Assembly: GCA_002390225.1 (NCBI GenBank)
Contig: DGOW01000034.1
Span: 8,725 to 72,724 of the forward strand
Source of the DNA: Gemmatimonadales bacterium UBA4456
GTDB taxonomy: Bacteria; Gemmatimonadota; Gemmatimonadetes; Longimicrobiales; Gaopeijiaceae
DNA: 64,000 bases
Direction of reading: 5' to 3'
Shown piece after piece: positions 51,272 through 60,002 of this stretch (its first letter is position 1; each line of letters begins with the position of its first letter). Made by a program: the position numbers and the translations under genes. The notes under the pieces are model-generated. The model was not told the DNA's origin and made no database searches. It worked only from the letters and a program-made list of their open reading frames with translations.

Positions 51272-52209
51272 TGACGGTACTACACCCCCGGGCCTACACG
51301 GTCACGGTTATCTGGACCCTGGGTCTGCTATTCCTGGGCAGTATCGTTCACGCGACGGAGTCCAGTCTAGCTTGCCCGGATTGGCCAACCTGCTTCGGCA
51401 CGATGGTGCCGGAAATGACGGGAGGCGTGTTCTGGGAGCACCTTCACCGGCTCGTCGCAGGTGGGCTCGTCTTGATGTTCGCCCTCGGCACGTGGCTCGC
51501 GAAGAGAGAGACGTCTGAACGGCCCTGGATCTTCCGGGCATCACTCGCGGGTGTCGGGCTGCTCCTCGTCCAGTCCGTATTCGGTGGACTCACGGTGATC
51601 TACCAACTGCCGGACCTCGTGTCGACGACGCACCTGAGCCTCGCGTTCATTTTTCTGTCTCTCGCGACCGTTCTCGCGGTGGCGACCAATGGTACGACCG
51701 GGCCCGGAGGGCCCCCGAAGATCGAGGGCTTCGGACACGGTAACGGGCGCAAGCTCACGATCTATGCGGGCGTAGCCGCCGGATCGGTGTTCATACAATC
51801 TGTCCTTGGCGCCCTGGTCCGCCACACGGACGGCGGGATGTCCTGCCCGGACGTGCCGCTCTGTCTCGGTCAGGTCGTGCCACCCCTGGTGAACGTTCAG
51901 ATCACCTCACACTTCCTGCACCGGCTCATGGCCATCGTCGCGACCGTGGCGGTGCTATGGCTGTACGCCTGGGCCGTGCGTGCCGAGGTTCCCACGCGTG
52001 TAAAACGCTGGGCCATGGCAGCCGTCGGACTCGTCCTTGTCCAGGTGGCGCTCGGCGTCATCTCGGTCCTTACATTCCTGGCCATTCCACCAGTGTCCAT
52101 CCACACCCTCGTCGCTGCCGCGCTTCTGAGTCTGCTCGTGGCGCTCGCCACGCTGGGTTCACGAGCCAGCGTCTACATCCAAGAACCGGAGTTGTTGCCT
52201 GCCCGATGA
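51271..52209 (+). CDS. ctaA: Heme A synthase (COX15/CtaA)
   Basis: A 312-residue membrane protein with eight hydrophobic helices in two four-helix halves. The heme-ligand His residues are in FWEHLHRLVAG and HLSLAF in the first half, and SHFLHRLMAI and SIHTLVAAALL in the second. The external cysteine pairs ACPDWPTC and SCPDVPLC occur in both halves, as in Bacillus-type CtaA. It oxidises heme O to heme A for aa3-type cytochrome oxidase. Its start overlaps the acyl-CoA dehydrogenase stop, and its stop overlaps the DUF420 start (ATGA). Confidence 0.93.
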   Translation: MTVLHPRAYTVTVIWTLGLLFLGSIVHATESSLACPDWPTCFGTMVPEMTGGVFWEHLHRLVAGGLVLMFALGTWLAKRETSERPWIFRASLAGVGLLLVQSVFGGLTVIYQLPDLVSTTHLSLAFIFLSLATVLAVATNGTTGPGGPPKIEGFGHGNGRKLTIYAGVAAGSVFIQSVLGALVRHTDGGMSCPDVPLCLGQVVPPLVNVQITSHFLHRLMAIVATVAVLWLYAWAVRAEVPTRVKRWAMAAVGLVLVQVALGVISVLTFLAIPPVSIHTLVAAALLSLLVALATLGSRASVYIQEPELLPAR

Positions 52210-52643
52210 ATACCAATGAAGCGGGGGATCTTCTTGCCCTCATCAACGCCAGCCTGAACGCGACGAGCGCGATCGCACTGATCACAGGCTTCGTCTTCAT
52301 TCGTCAGAAAGTTGTCGACAAGCACAAACGGGCAATGCTGACGGCGGTCGGCGCATCCGCGCTCTTCCTTGTCTTCTACGTAGTGCGCATCCTGCTTACC
52401 GGCACACACGAATTCGCCGGTGAGGGCCTCGCCCGGACCGTGTACTTTTCGATCCTCTTCAGCCATATGGCCCTCGCGGTCCTGGTGCTCCCATTCGTGC
52501 TCCGTCTCGTGTGGCTGGCGCGTGCCGAACGCTTCGAGGATCACAAGCGGCTTGCCCGCTTCGTCTTCCCTGTCTGGGCATACGTGTCAGTGACGGGTCT
52601 TATGGTCTACCTCCTTCTCTATCAGATCTACGGATACATTTGA
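52206..52643 (+). CDS. DUF420 family membrane protein (CtaM-like)
   Basis: A 145-residue protein of four hydrophobic helices, starting at ATG 52206 inside the ctaA stop. Positively charged loops contain a conserved HKRAML-like segment (VVDKHKRAMLTA) and FEDHKRLARFVFP, typical of DUF420/CtaM. These proteins assist cytochrome oxidase assembly, which agrees with the upstream heme A synthase. A longer frame beginning at 51957 runs through ctaA and is not credible. Confidence 0.88.
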   Translation: MNTNEAGDLLALINASLNATSAIALITGFVFIRQKVVDKHKRAMLTAVGASALFLVFYVVRILLTGTHEFAGEGLARTVYFSILFSHMALAVLVLPFVLRLVWLARAERFEDHKRLARFVFPVWAYVSVTGLMVYLLLYQIYGYI

Positions 52644-53584
52644 TCCCGTCGAGCGTGAACTCCAGCGCTGCTGCGCGTGACAGTCTGCTGGGATACGCCG
52701 AGGCGGTAGTAGCGGCTTCGCTGTGGGGCTCGTCCGGGATCTTCGCGGTCAACCTCTTCCGGTTGGGAGTGCCGCCCGAAAGCCTGGCTTTTCTTCGTCC
52801 TTTGGTCGGGGCGATGATCCTTCTGATCGTGTTGTGTCTTCGCGACCGCGGAGGCCTGCGCATCGACCGCCGGGGCCTTCTCATTCTGATGGCGGGCGGA
52901 GGCATCTCCATCGGGTTCTTCCAGATTGCCTATCAGCTATCGACTGATGCTGTCGGCGTGCCATCTACGGTGGCGATGCTCTACCTGGCCCCCGCTGTCG
53001 TGGCGTTAGCCTCGGGGCCGCTCCTGAACGAGTGGCCAGACAGGACCCGCATCGCGCTCCTCGTGGTGACTCTGACCGGAGTATGGCTCAGCGTACTTGG
53101 TGCCGACTCGGTCACGGCGACGTTTGGCTCGAGTGGCCTCGGCTGGGGTGTGATGGCGGGTGTCGCCTATGGAGGCTACACCCTGTTCGGCAGGTACGCG
53201 GCTCCCACGTACGGCTCGATTCCGACCGTTGTGTACAGCACCCTCGGGTGTGTGCTCTTCCTCGCCATAACCGTGCCCGTAACGAGTGGTCCCATTGTGT
53301 GGCCCGGTTCGACAGCAGCCTGGCTGGTCCTGCTCACGTTCAGCGTGCTTACGGTCGCGGTGGCGCACTTCCTTTTCTTCGATGCACTAGCACGGATCGA
53401 TGCGAGCCGGGCCTCTATCGCGACAGCGATCGAGCCGGTCGTAGCCGCATCCCTCGCTACCGTTCTACTGGGTCAAGGCCTGTCTCCACTCGGTTGGACA
53501 GGCATCGCGATCGTCGTTACGGGCGTCGCGGGCGTCGGTGCGACAGCCCGCAAAGGGAGGTCTGGAACCGTCGTAGCCGACTGA
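52640..53584 (+). CDS. EamA/DMT-family transporter
   Basis: A 314-residue membrane protein with ten hydrophobic helices in two EamA repeats: LWGSSGIFAVNLFRLG at the start of repeat one, then WGVMAGVAYGGYTLFGRYAA opening repeat two. The start is TTG 52640 (TTGA overlap with DUF420) or GTG 52655. EamA proteins export small molecules such as amino acids or metabolites; substrate unknown. Helix 9 ends with ASIATAIEPVVAA, the characteristic EamA motif. Confidence 0.85.
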   Translation: MIPSSVNSSAAARDSLLGYAEAVVAASLWGSSGIFAVNLFRLGVPPESLAFLRPLVGAMILLIVLCLRDRGGLRIDRRGLLILMAGGGISIGFFQIAYQLSTDAVGVPSTVAMLYLAPAVVALASGPLLNEWPDRTRIALLVVTLTGVWLSVLGADSVTATFGSSGLGWGVMAGVAYGGYTLFGRYAAPTYGSIPTVVYSTLGCVLFLAITVPVTSGPIVWPGSTAAWLVLLTFSVLTVAVAHFLFFDALARIDASRASIATAIEPVVAASLATVLLGQGLSPLGWTGIAIVVTGVAGVGATARKGRSGTVVAD

Positions 53585-53665
53585 CTCCACCGGTCCTGAT
53601 GGACGCCAGGTCCTCCCGGTCTATCGTGTTGCGGGCCAGCGACGGTGCGGGTATGCTCGCCTCCC

Positions 53666-54127
53666 GTGGACAGACTTGCCCAACTCCGACATGTGTTGAG
53701 CGCCTCCTCCGACCCCGACAATCCGTCGGCCGAGGTGCTTGCCCAACTCCTCGACGAAGCAAAGCACATCGCCGTCGTCGGACTATCGCGTAATCTCGAA
53801 AAAGCTGCGCGCCGCGTGCCGTCGTATCTAGCCGCGAAAGGCTACGACGTGATCCCCGTGAATCCGAACGCCCAGCGCTTGCTCGGACGGGTGAGCTACG
53901 GGGATCTGGAAGAAGTCCCCGAGACTATCGATCTCGTGCTCATCTTCCGGCCGAGTGCCGACGCAGGCCCCCTCGTCGCGAAGGCCATGAAGCGGCCGGG
54001 CGAACCCACCATCTGGCTTCAGACAGGTATCCGGGCACCGGACGAGGTCGCGTCAGCCCGGCGTGCAGGACGCACGATTATCCAGGACCTGTGCATCTTC
54101 AGAGTACATCGCACCCTGTTGGACTAA
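53666..54127 (+). CDS. CoA-binding domain protein (YccU-like)
   Basis: A 153-residue protein. The Rossmann CoA-binding domain spans ~28-150: HIAVVGLSRNLEKAARRVPS, GYDVIPVNPN, DLVLIFRPS and EPTIWLQTGI. The start is either GTG 53666 or GTG 53645, seven codons earlier; no Shine-Dalgarno decides. The stop is one base from the stop of the convergent gene. The family probably senses or binds CoA or acyl-CoA. No catalytic motif is expected. Confidence 0.85.
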   Translation: MDRLAQLRHVLSASSDPDNPSAEVLAQLLDEAKHIAVVGLSRNLEKAARRVPSYLAAKGYDVIPVNPNAQRLLGRVSYGDLEEVPETIDLVLIFRPSADAGPLVAKAMKRPGEPTIWLQTGIRAPDEVASARRAGRTIIQDLCIFRVHRTLLD

Positions 54128-54128
54128 C

Positions 54129-54830
54129 CTACGCGTCCCTCGGCCCGCTCAAGGGTTCATCGCCCTCGGACACCGGGGCACGGGTCGCTGTTTCCTGCTC
54201 GAGTTCGGCCTCCCACCGGCACAGGTCATCGCCACGGCCCTGACAAAGCGTGTGCTCCACACGCACAGAACCCCCGAGCATGCGCGAGATCAGCTCCTCC
54301 GAAAAGCCACTGAGCAGGTGGCATGCGTCTCCACCCGGGTCAGCCTCTACGAAGAGAAGGGAGCGTCCCTCAATCACGAATGTCCCGCGACCGAAGCCCC
54401 CGACCGGACGTCCGAACAATTTTGCGAGCAGCTTACGCGCTTCCCGGCGTGTTGCCCGATAACGGAGCCCACCAGGCAAGCGCCGGACCCAGCGTGGCAT
54501 CCGCTCACCCTCCACGAGCAGTCGGCCTACCGCCTGAAAGACCTGGGGGCTGTCGGGACGGCGAATCACGAAGCGAAACAGGCCATGGATTTCCTCGTCA
54601 GTCAGACGGACCCGACGCCTTACGTCTTCGCGGTGCGTGCGGATCTGGCGCTCCACCACATCACTGAGCCCGAAGCGTCTGGGGATCGTCTGTGCGGGAA
54701 CTTCAGCTTCGAGAAGCTCCACAGGAAGATCCATGTCCCGCATGACCTCGAGTAGCCTGAGCGCCACGACAGCCTGAACGCGACGCGGGCCGGGGTCAGC
54801 CGGGGACGTGGGTGCGAGGTCCGTCAACAA
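54129..54830 (-). CDS. Unknown protein with V4R-like C-terminal region
   Basis: A 233-residue protein. Residues ~20-110 form a helical region; the rest is mixed. The C-terminal ~60 residues end with VEHTLCQGRGDDLCRWEAEL, resembling the C-x-x-G-D-x-x-C signature at the end of V4R (4-vinyl-reductase-like) domains, which bind small hydrophobic molecules or metal. The match is by pattern only. It lacks a signal peptide. The 211-bp gap to the following gene (54831-55041) shows no tRNA or other feature that I can name. Confidence 0.5.
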   Translation of the reverse strand: MLTDLAPTSPADPGPRRVQAVVALRLLEVMRDMDLPVELLEAEVPAQTIPRRFGLSDVVERQIRTHREDVRRRVRLTDEEIHGLFRFVIRRPDSPQVFQAVGRLLVEGERMPRWVRRLPGGLRYRATRREARKLLAKLFGRPVGGFGRGTFVIEGRSLLFVEADPGGDACHLLSGFSEELISRMLGGSVRVEHTLCQGRGDDLCRWEAELEQETATRAPVSEGDEPLSGPRDA

Positions 54831-55041
54831 GGCTCAAGATCGAGGGAGAACACGACCCGATAAGGTCGAGCCGGGGCCGTGCGTAGGCAACAAATAGCAA
54901 GATTGTGCATCTGAACGTCACACGAGGAGGGCGCGATCAGCTGCCCTAGTCATTCGTGTTCAGGATTACCTGACATTTCCCGATCTCGTAACGGGGAATG
55001 GCTACCTCCGAATCGACAACGGCGCAGGTTAGATTCACGGT

Positions 55042-56160
55042 ATGAAAAGATACCCTGCATTCGATCCGCCCGAGTACCTGGAATGGGAGCCCGACCCCCA
55101 GCTCGTCGACCAGTTCGACAGCACGCTTGCGTCGGACCCGCAGCGAGCGGCGATCGTCAATGGACTGTCTCAAGCCCAGCTCCTGTCCCTCTATCGGGAT
55201 CTGCTCCGCACCCGGCTGCATGACATCGGTCTCAAGCGCTGGGTCCGAACTGGAGTCATTTCCAAGGCCTGGCTCGGTACGGGAGAAGAGGCGGTGACCG
55301 TAGGGAACGTGCGGGCGCTCGATCCCGATCGTGACGTCGTGTCACCAATGATTCGAAACGCAGGCGCCCTCCACATGATGGGGATGCCCCTTTCGGACAT
55401 GTTCCGAGGATATCTAGCGACCTCCGACTCCCCGAGCGAGGGGCGAGACCTCCACATCGGCGACTTGGACGCAGGTATCCTCCAGCCCATCAGCCACATG
55501 GGCACGAGCGTGACGATCGTTACCGGCGTGGCTCTCTCCTTCCGCAATCGCGGAGAGGATCGGGTCGCCGTGACCTGGGTTGGTGACGGGGCAACGAAGT
55601 GTGCAGCATGTCACGAGGGGTTGAACCTGGCTGCAGTTCAAAACCTGCCGGCCATCTTCGTTATTCAAAACAACCAGGTCGCCTTGGGCACGCCATCTAC
55701 CGCCCATGGTGTAGGGGACCTCCACCTCTGGCCGGCGATGTACGGCATCGACTCGTGGAGTTGCGACGGGAACAACGTTCTCGATGTGTACGCGGCCACA
55801 CGACTTGCGGTCGCTCAGTGCCGAGATGGCCGCGGGCCGGCCGCGATCGTCGCGGATACCTTTCGTATGGGCGGGCACGCGACCCACGATGAGCGGGAGG
55901 CTCGTGACACGTTCGCGCCCGACCTCTTCGCCCACTGGGGTCGTCGGGATCCCGTGGGGCTCTTTGAGGCCTGGCTGGACCGAAAGGGGGTCGCGGCATC
56001 GCTGCTGGAAGCGATCGAGGCCGAAGTGACCGCGGAAATGGACCAGGCCGCCGAGCAGGCACTGGCGTCCCGGGATCGGATTCCACCTCCGGAGCAGGCA
56101 CTCTTCGACGGTTTCTCCGAGGGAGGCACACTCATTGGTCTCGAAGGCCGCCCGATCTGA
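55042..56160 (+). CDS. E1-alpha-type thiamine-diphosphate dehydrogenase subunit
   Basis: A 372-residue protein of the pyruvate/branched-chain/acetoin dehydrogenase E1-alpha fold. The ThDP motif runs GDGATKCAACHEGLNLAAVQ, closing with NN in FVIQNNQVALG. The later loop MGGHATHDEREARD corresponds to the phosphorylation-loop region. A partner E1-beta gene normally lies next to E1-alpha, but none is seen here: an ECF sigma gene follows. It may pair with a remote E1-beta. Substrate unknown; length is typical. Confidence 0.85.
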   Translation: MKRYPAFDPPEYLEWEPDPQLVDQFDSTLASDPQRAAIVNGLSQAQLLSLYRDLLRTRLHDIGLKRWVRTGVISKAWLGTGEEAVTVGNVRALDPDRDVVSPMIRNAGALHMMGMPLSDMFRGYLATSDSPSEGRDLHIGDLDAGILQPISHMGTSVTIVTGVALSFRNRGEDRVAVTWVGDGATKCAACHEGLNLAAVQNLPAIFVIQNNQVALGTPSTAHGVGDLHLWPAMYGIDSWSCDGNNVLDVYAATRLAVAQCRDGRGPAAIVADTFRMGGHATHDEREARDTFAPDLFAHWGRRDPVGLFEAWLDRKGVAASLLEAIEAEVTAEMDQAAEQALASRDRIPPPEQALFDGFSEGGTLIGLEGRPI

Positions 56161-56261
56161 CTCGTCCGGGGCGCAGGTGCCCTTGAGGGAACGCCTGTTA
56201 CCGATATCTTATTGGTCACTTGACGGATCTGTTCGCTTAGTTTCAACTAGGACTTAGACCA

Positions 56262-56891
56262 ATGGTAAACACAACTCCTGCTGTTGTGAGCCAAACTCTG
56301 TTCGAACGACCGCTCGAAGACCTGACCGATGAAGAACTCGTGACGGCTCATCTCGAGGGACGGCCTGGCGCCTTCCAGCGGCTGTACAATCGATATCGTG
56401 ACCGTCTGATCCACTTCATCACGCGCAAGACCGGAGACTCCGACCGAGCGCAGGATCTGGTCCAGGAAGCCTTCATTCGTGTCACTCGACACCTGCACCG
56501 GTTCGATACGTCTAAGAAGTTCTCGACATGGGTGTACACCATTGCGGGCAACCTGTCGAAGAATGAATTGAGGAACCGTTCACGTAGTCCTCTTGTCCTG
56601 TTCCAGCGTCTCACCAACAACTGGGACGACGATCACCGTCCGATTCAGTTCGAGGACTTCTCGATGAAGCCCGACGATTTGTACCGCAAACGGTACCTTC
56701 GCCGGCTGGTCGAGGACACCGTTCAGACGCTCCCGGAGCACCACCAGCTCGTGTTCCGACTCCGTGAGCTGGAAGGGAAGAGCTACGAAGAGATCTCCGA
56801 AATCACCGGAGTGAACCTCGGCACCGTGAAGAGCCGCCTGCACCGGGCACGCAACTCCTTTGCCCAGCGCATCGAGCCCTTCCTGAACTGA
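56262..56891 (+). CDS. ECF-type RNA polymerase sigma factor
   Basis: A 209-residue protein. Region 2 runs FQRLYNRYRDRLIHFITRKT, DRAQDLVQEAFIRV and FSTWVYTIAGN; region 4 runs LPEHHQLVFRLRELEGKSYE and GVNLGTVKSRLHRAR with the helix-turn-helix. A ~38-residue N-terminal extension precedes region 2, and an acidic linker (WDDDHRPIQFEDF) joins the domains. No anti-sigma factor gene is adjacent: the next gene encodes a coiled-coil protein. AGGA lies 9 nt before the ATG. Two hairpins follow the stop. Target regulon unknown. Confidence 0.92.
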   Translation: MVNTTPAVVSQTLFERPLEDLTDEELVTAHLEGRPGAFQRLYNRYRDRLIHFITRKTGDSDRAQDLVQEAFIRVTRHLHRFDTSKKFSTWVYTIAGNLSKNELRNRSRSPLVLFQRLTNNWDDDHRPIQFEDFSMKPDDLYRKRYLRRLVEDTVQTLPEHHQLVFRLRELEGKSYEEISEITGVNLGTVKSRLHRARNSFAQRIEPFLN

Positions 56892-56901
56892 AGCTTCGAG
56901 G

Positions 56902-56923
56902 CCACTCTCCTCGTAGAGAGTGG
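56902..56923 (+). terminator. Hairpin 1 after the sigma factor gene
   Basis: Perfect 8-bp stem CCACTCTC/GAGAGTGG with a 6-nt loop, 10 bp after the stop codon. No T-run follows. Confidence 0.4.
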
Positions 56924-56940
56924 GTATGTCACCATGGTCG

Positions 56941-56964
56941 GACGGGTCCGCGAGCGGGCCCGTC
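56941..56964 (+). terminator. Hairpin 2 between the sigma factor and coiled-coil genes
   Basis: A 10-bp stem, GACGGGTCCG pairing with CGGGCCCGTC including one T-G wobble, on a 4-nt loop (CGAG). It lies 17 bp after hairpin 1 and 25 bp before the next start. It is very GC-rich and lacks a T-tract, so it may attenuate or stabilise the transcript more than terminate it. Confidence 0.4.
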
Positions 56965-56989
56965 CGTCAGTGCCTGAAGGAGTTTCTCG

Positions 56990-57658
56990 ATGTTCGACGA
57001 TCTTCGCGAAGCCTTCAAAGAGGCGCTCGACAACTTCAACAAAGAGCTGAGTCGGGATCAGGTCTCGGAAACGGCCGACAAGCTCATGGTCGGCATGAAA
57101 AACGAGATCGCTGACGAGAAGGCTCAGGTCGCCGGTCTGGACGATCAGCTCAGGAAGACGCTCGAGCAGATCGATCGTCTGGAGAAGGACATCAAGACCG
57201 CACGCCGCCGACAGGAGATGGCGAGCGTCATCGACGATGAAGAGACGGTCAATCTCGCGGCGGAGTGGGCGACGAAAGCCGAAGGCCAGAGGGCGATCCT
57301 GATCAAGAAAGCAGGGGCGCTCAAGGAGGAGTTCGAATTCAGGTCTCGCACCGTGGAAGAGATGCTCAACCGCTTCCACGAGGCGAAAAGCCAGCGCGAT
57401 GCGCTCTCGGCCACATCCGGTCGCTCGGAGGCACGCGAGTCCATCTCAGCAGCGGACGATCTATTTGACCAGCTCGACCGTATGGCGGAGAAAATCGAGG
57501 GGACTGACGCCCAGGCTAAGGCAGCTCAGGCCTTCGACTCGCTCGATCTGGACCGAGGTTCGGAGTTCCGCGTGGACCTGAGTGAGCCACCGCGCACCAA
57601 CGAGCTGGATACCGATGCGGCATTGGAAGAGCTCAAGCGGAGAATGGGCGAGGATTGA
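56990..57658 (+). CDS. Coiled-coil protein, PspA-like in form
   Basis: A 222-residue, highly charged protein with almost continuous heptad patterns from ~15 to 185 (KAQVAGLDDQLRKTLEQIDR, then EKDIKTARRRQEM). The composition and length recall PspA/IM30-type membrane-stress proteins, but the PspA N-terminal amphipathic helix motif is not clear. No signal peptide or membrane helix. It follows an ECF sigma gene after two hairpins. A stress or membrane-associated role is conceivable; I assign none. Confidence 0.6.
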   Translation: MFDDLREAFKEALDNFNKELSRDQVSETADKLMVGMKNEIADEKAQVAGLDDQLRKTLEQIDRLEKDIKTARRRQEMASVIDDEETVNLAAEWATKAEGQRAILIKKAGALKEEFEFRSRTVEEMLNRFHEAKSQRDALSATSGRSEARESISAADDLFDQLDRMAEKIEGTDAQAKAAQAFDSLDLDRGSEFRVDLSEPPRTNELDTDAALEELKRRMGED

Positions 57659-57688
57659 CGCGAGGCGTCGCAGACACCGCCAGGTCGA

Positions 57689-58186
57689 CTACTCCACCGA
57701 ATCGCGATCTTCGGACAGTTCCCGCAAGAAGAGCAGCCCGGCGCACTCCCCAGCCAGGAACAGGATATCCTCGCGTAGCGTCGCCGGCAGCGGGGCACTA
57801 CGCGCTGCGCCGACGTCGACGAGGAGTGCCCAGACCCGACCTTCCCCCGCCCCGAGGAAAATAGCAAGGCCTTCCGCTTCCCGATCGAGGAGGGATGGTG
57901 CATCATCTTCCCCGTACCCGGGCATTGCGTCCGGTTCGACCCCTGTGCGAGCGGGCTCCGAACCCAGGTCGAGGACGACGAACGGCTCGGCAAGGTGGTG
58001 CATTCCGGGTTCACACGAGACGATCATGCCCCGCTCGGCCCGGGCCAAGTGAAGAATCCTCCACAACGGCAGCGCAAAACGAGACCGCTCGCCGTCACCT
58101 TCCCACAGTGCGATCGATCCGCGAGGAAGGTCGCTCGCCGGTTTTCGGTTGAAGTACCGGCTGATGTCGATGATCTCGTCCGCCAT
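57689..58186 (-). CDS. Protein of unknown function
   Basis: A 165-residue protein that I do not recognise. It has no signal peptide or membrane helix. The beginning (IIDISRYFNRKPASDLPRG) is followed by a beta-rich middle (GSIALWEGDGERSRFALPLW), an acidic section and a leucine-rich end. It converges with the coiled-coil gene (30-bp gap) and is divergent from the small membrane-protein gene. Confidence 0.5.
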   Translation of the reverse strand: MADEIIDISRYFNRKPASDLPRGSIALWEGDGERSRFALPLWRILHLARAERGMIVSCEPGMHHLAEPFVVLDLGSEPARTGVEPDAMPGYGEDDAPSLLDREAEGLAIFLGAGEGRVWALLVDVGAARSAPLPATLREDILFLAGECAGLLFLRELSEDRDSVE

Positions 58187-58315
58187 CCCGGAATGAACCG
58201 CCGCTGGGGAGTCGAGTCAAACCACGGCGGCGGGGTGGCTCCCTTCAAGTCCTTCCGATAACTTTTTCCGCGCGTATTTCAGCCGCTCGAACGACCCAAA
58301 AACTCCGAAACAGCT

Positions 58316-58594
58316 ATGCAGAACTGGATCGGCATTGCCATCTGGATCATCATGGGCGCCGCCATCGGCCTCATGATGAGAGCCGCCATCAGTCGCCCGG
58401 AGGAGCAGCCGGGTCACGCCCAGGTCATTATGGCGCTCGGTGCATTCGCCTCTGTGATCGGCGGCATGCTCGGAGTCGGGATCTTCCACCTGTTCGATCC
58501 ACTCGCGCTCAGTACCGGCGGAATGGCTGGCGCAGTGTTTTTCGCGACGCTCATGACGTTCATTTATCGCTGGGGCCTGCGTACGCTCATCTAG
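58316..58594 (+). CDS. GlsB/YeaQ/YmgE-like small membrane protein
   Basis: A 92-residue protein with three hydrophobic helices. The first (IAIWIIMGAAIGLMMRAAI) and second (IMALGAFASVIGGMLGVGIF) follow the transglycosylase-associated/GlsB pattern of small glycine-rich helices with a conserved GG between them; the third is MAGAVFFATLMTFIYRW. Members are stress-related envelope proteins. Upstream 58187-58315 is divergent DNA with no clear promoter. It precedes the M20 peptidase gene by 30 bp. Confidence 0.65.
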   Translation: MQNWIGIAIWIIMGAAIGLMMRAAISRPEEQPGHAQVIMALGAFASVIGGMLGVGIFHLFDPLALSTGGMAGAVFFATLMTFIYRWGLRTLI

Positions 58595-58624
58595 AGCTCC
58601 AGGATCCGGCAGAAGGACAGCTCC

Positions 58625-59995
58625 ATGTCGGATGTCCAGGGCTTCATCGATGAAAACCTCGGACGCTTCCGCTCCGAGCTGTACGACTTCCTGCGCATCC
58701 CTTCGATCAGCGCGAAGTCCGAGCACGACGATGACACGAGAGCCGCCGCGGAGTGGTTCCGCGAGAAGCTGACGTCGGCCGGACTCGACGCGGAGATCAT
58801 CGAAACGCCAGGCCACCCGATCGTAGTCGGAGAATGGCGTGGCGCCGGACCGGACGCCCCTACGGTCCTGATCTATGGCCACTACGACGTGCAGCCGCCG
58901 GAGCCCCTAAGTCTTTGGGACTCGCCACCATTCGAAGCCACAGAGCGCGACGGCCGCATCTACGCCCGTGGCTCAGCAGACGACAAGGGACAGCTGTACA
59001 TGCACGTGAAGGCGCTCGAGGCGCACCTCGCCACGGGATCGTCCCTGCCGATCAACATCGTAATGATCGCGGAAGGTGAGGAAGAGATCGGCTCTCCGAA
59101 TCTCGTCCCCTTCGTCGTCGAGTACTCCAGACGCCTCGCGTGTGACGTGATTCTGATCTCGGACACAGGCATGTATGCCGAGGGGCTTCCCTCCGTGGGC
59201 TTCTCGCTGCGGGGGCTGGCGTATTTCGAGATCCACGTGCACGGCGCGGTCAGCGACCTTCACTCGGGCGAATACGGAGGGGCTGTGGCCAATCCTGGCA
59301 ACGTGCTCTCGCGTCTGGTCGCCTCGCTGCATGCCCCGGATGGCTCGGTCGCCATCGACGGGTTCTACGACGAAGTCCTCGATTGGGACGAGGCGACCCG
59401 CGCTCAAATCGCCTCTCTGCCCCATTCTGACCAGGACTTCGCATCTACTCTTAGCGTCGGCGAACTGACGGGGGAGCAAGGCTACGGTACGCTCGAGCGT
59501 CTCTGGATCAGGCCCACGTGTGACGTCTGTGGTATCCTCTGCGGGTATACGGGCGAGGGCGCCAAGACGGTGCTCCCGAACCACGCTATGGCCAAGGTCA
59601 GCTTCCGCCTTGTGCCGGATCAGAACCCGGGACGCATCAAAGACCTGCTCGAAGCCCACATCGAAACCCTCGACCTCCGTGGCGTGACTATCGAAGTCCA
59701 GGAGCTTCATGGGGGCAGGCCGTGGAGAGCGAGCGTCGAGGGGCCTGCGTTCGAAGCAGCCTCCGAGGCGCTCGAGGAAGCGTTCGGGACCCGTCCTGTC
59801 CCTATGGGGGGTGGAGGGTCGATCCCCATCGTCGTCGAGTTCGAGGAAAAGCTCGACGCCACGGCACTCCTCGTCGGCTTCTCACTGCCGGGCTGCAACC
59901 TCCATGCGCCAAACGAATGGCTGCCGATCGATAATTTCGAAAAGGGGATCGGTGCACTGGCGCTCCTGTACGAGAAGCTCGCTCGGGTTGGCTAA
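58625..59995 (+). CDS. M20-family dipeptidase
   Basis: A 456-residue di-zinc peptidase. Metal and catalytic motifs occur in the usual order: YGHYDVQPPEP (His, Asp), ARGSADDKGQ (Asp), AEGEEEIGS (Glu-Glu) and VSDLHSGEYGG in the dimerisation region. A late FSLPGCNLHAPNEWLP provides the last His. The sequence is of the CNDP/dipeptidase type rather than the succinyl-diaminopimelate deacylase type. There is no signal peptide, so it is cytoplasmic and releases amino acids from dipeptides. Its stop is 7 bp from the stop of the convergent trpE gene. Confidence 0.9.
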   Translation: MSDVQGFIDENLGRFRSELYDFLRIPSISAKSEHDDDTRAAAEWFREKLTSAGLDAEIIETPGHPIVVGEWRGAGPDAPTVLIYGHYDVQPPEPLSLWDSPPFEATERDGRIYARGSADDKGQLYMHVKALEAHLATGSSLPINIVMIAEGEEEIGSPNLVPFVVEYSRRLACDVILISDTGMYAEGLPSVGFSLRGLAYFEIHVHGAVSDLHSGEYGGAVANPGNVLSRLVASLHAPDGSVAIDGFYDEVLDWDEATRAQIASLPHSDQDFASTLSVGELTGEQGYGTLERLWIRPTCDVCGILCGYTGEGAKTVLPNHAMAKVSFRLVPDQNPGRIKDLLEAHIETLDLRGVTIEVQELHGGRPWRASVEGPAFEAASEALEEAFGTRPVPMGGGGSIPIVVEFEEKLDATALLVGFSLPGCNLHAPNEWLPIDNFEKGIGALALLYEKLARVG

Positions 59996-60002
59996 CCAAC
60001 CG

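Noticed and set aside
54831..55041. Possible tRNA or small RNA in the 211-bp gap
   Set aside because: No cloverleaf, CCA end or conserved T-loop sequence could be found.
56188..56213. GGAAC upstream of the ECF sigma gene as an autoregulated ECF promoter
   Set aside because: A matching -10 element is not found at the correct spacing; the nearby TTGACG (56220) also has only a poor -10.
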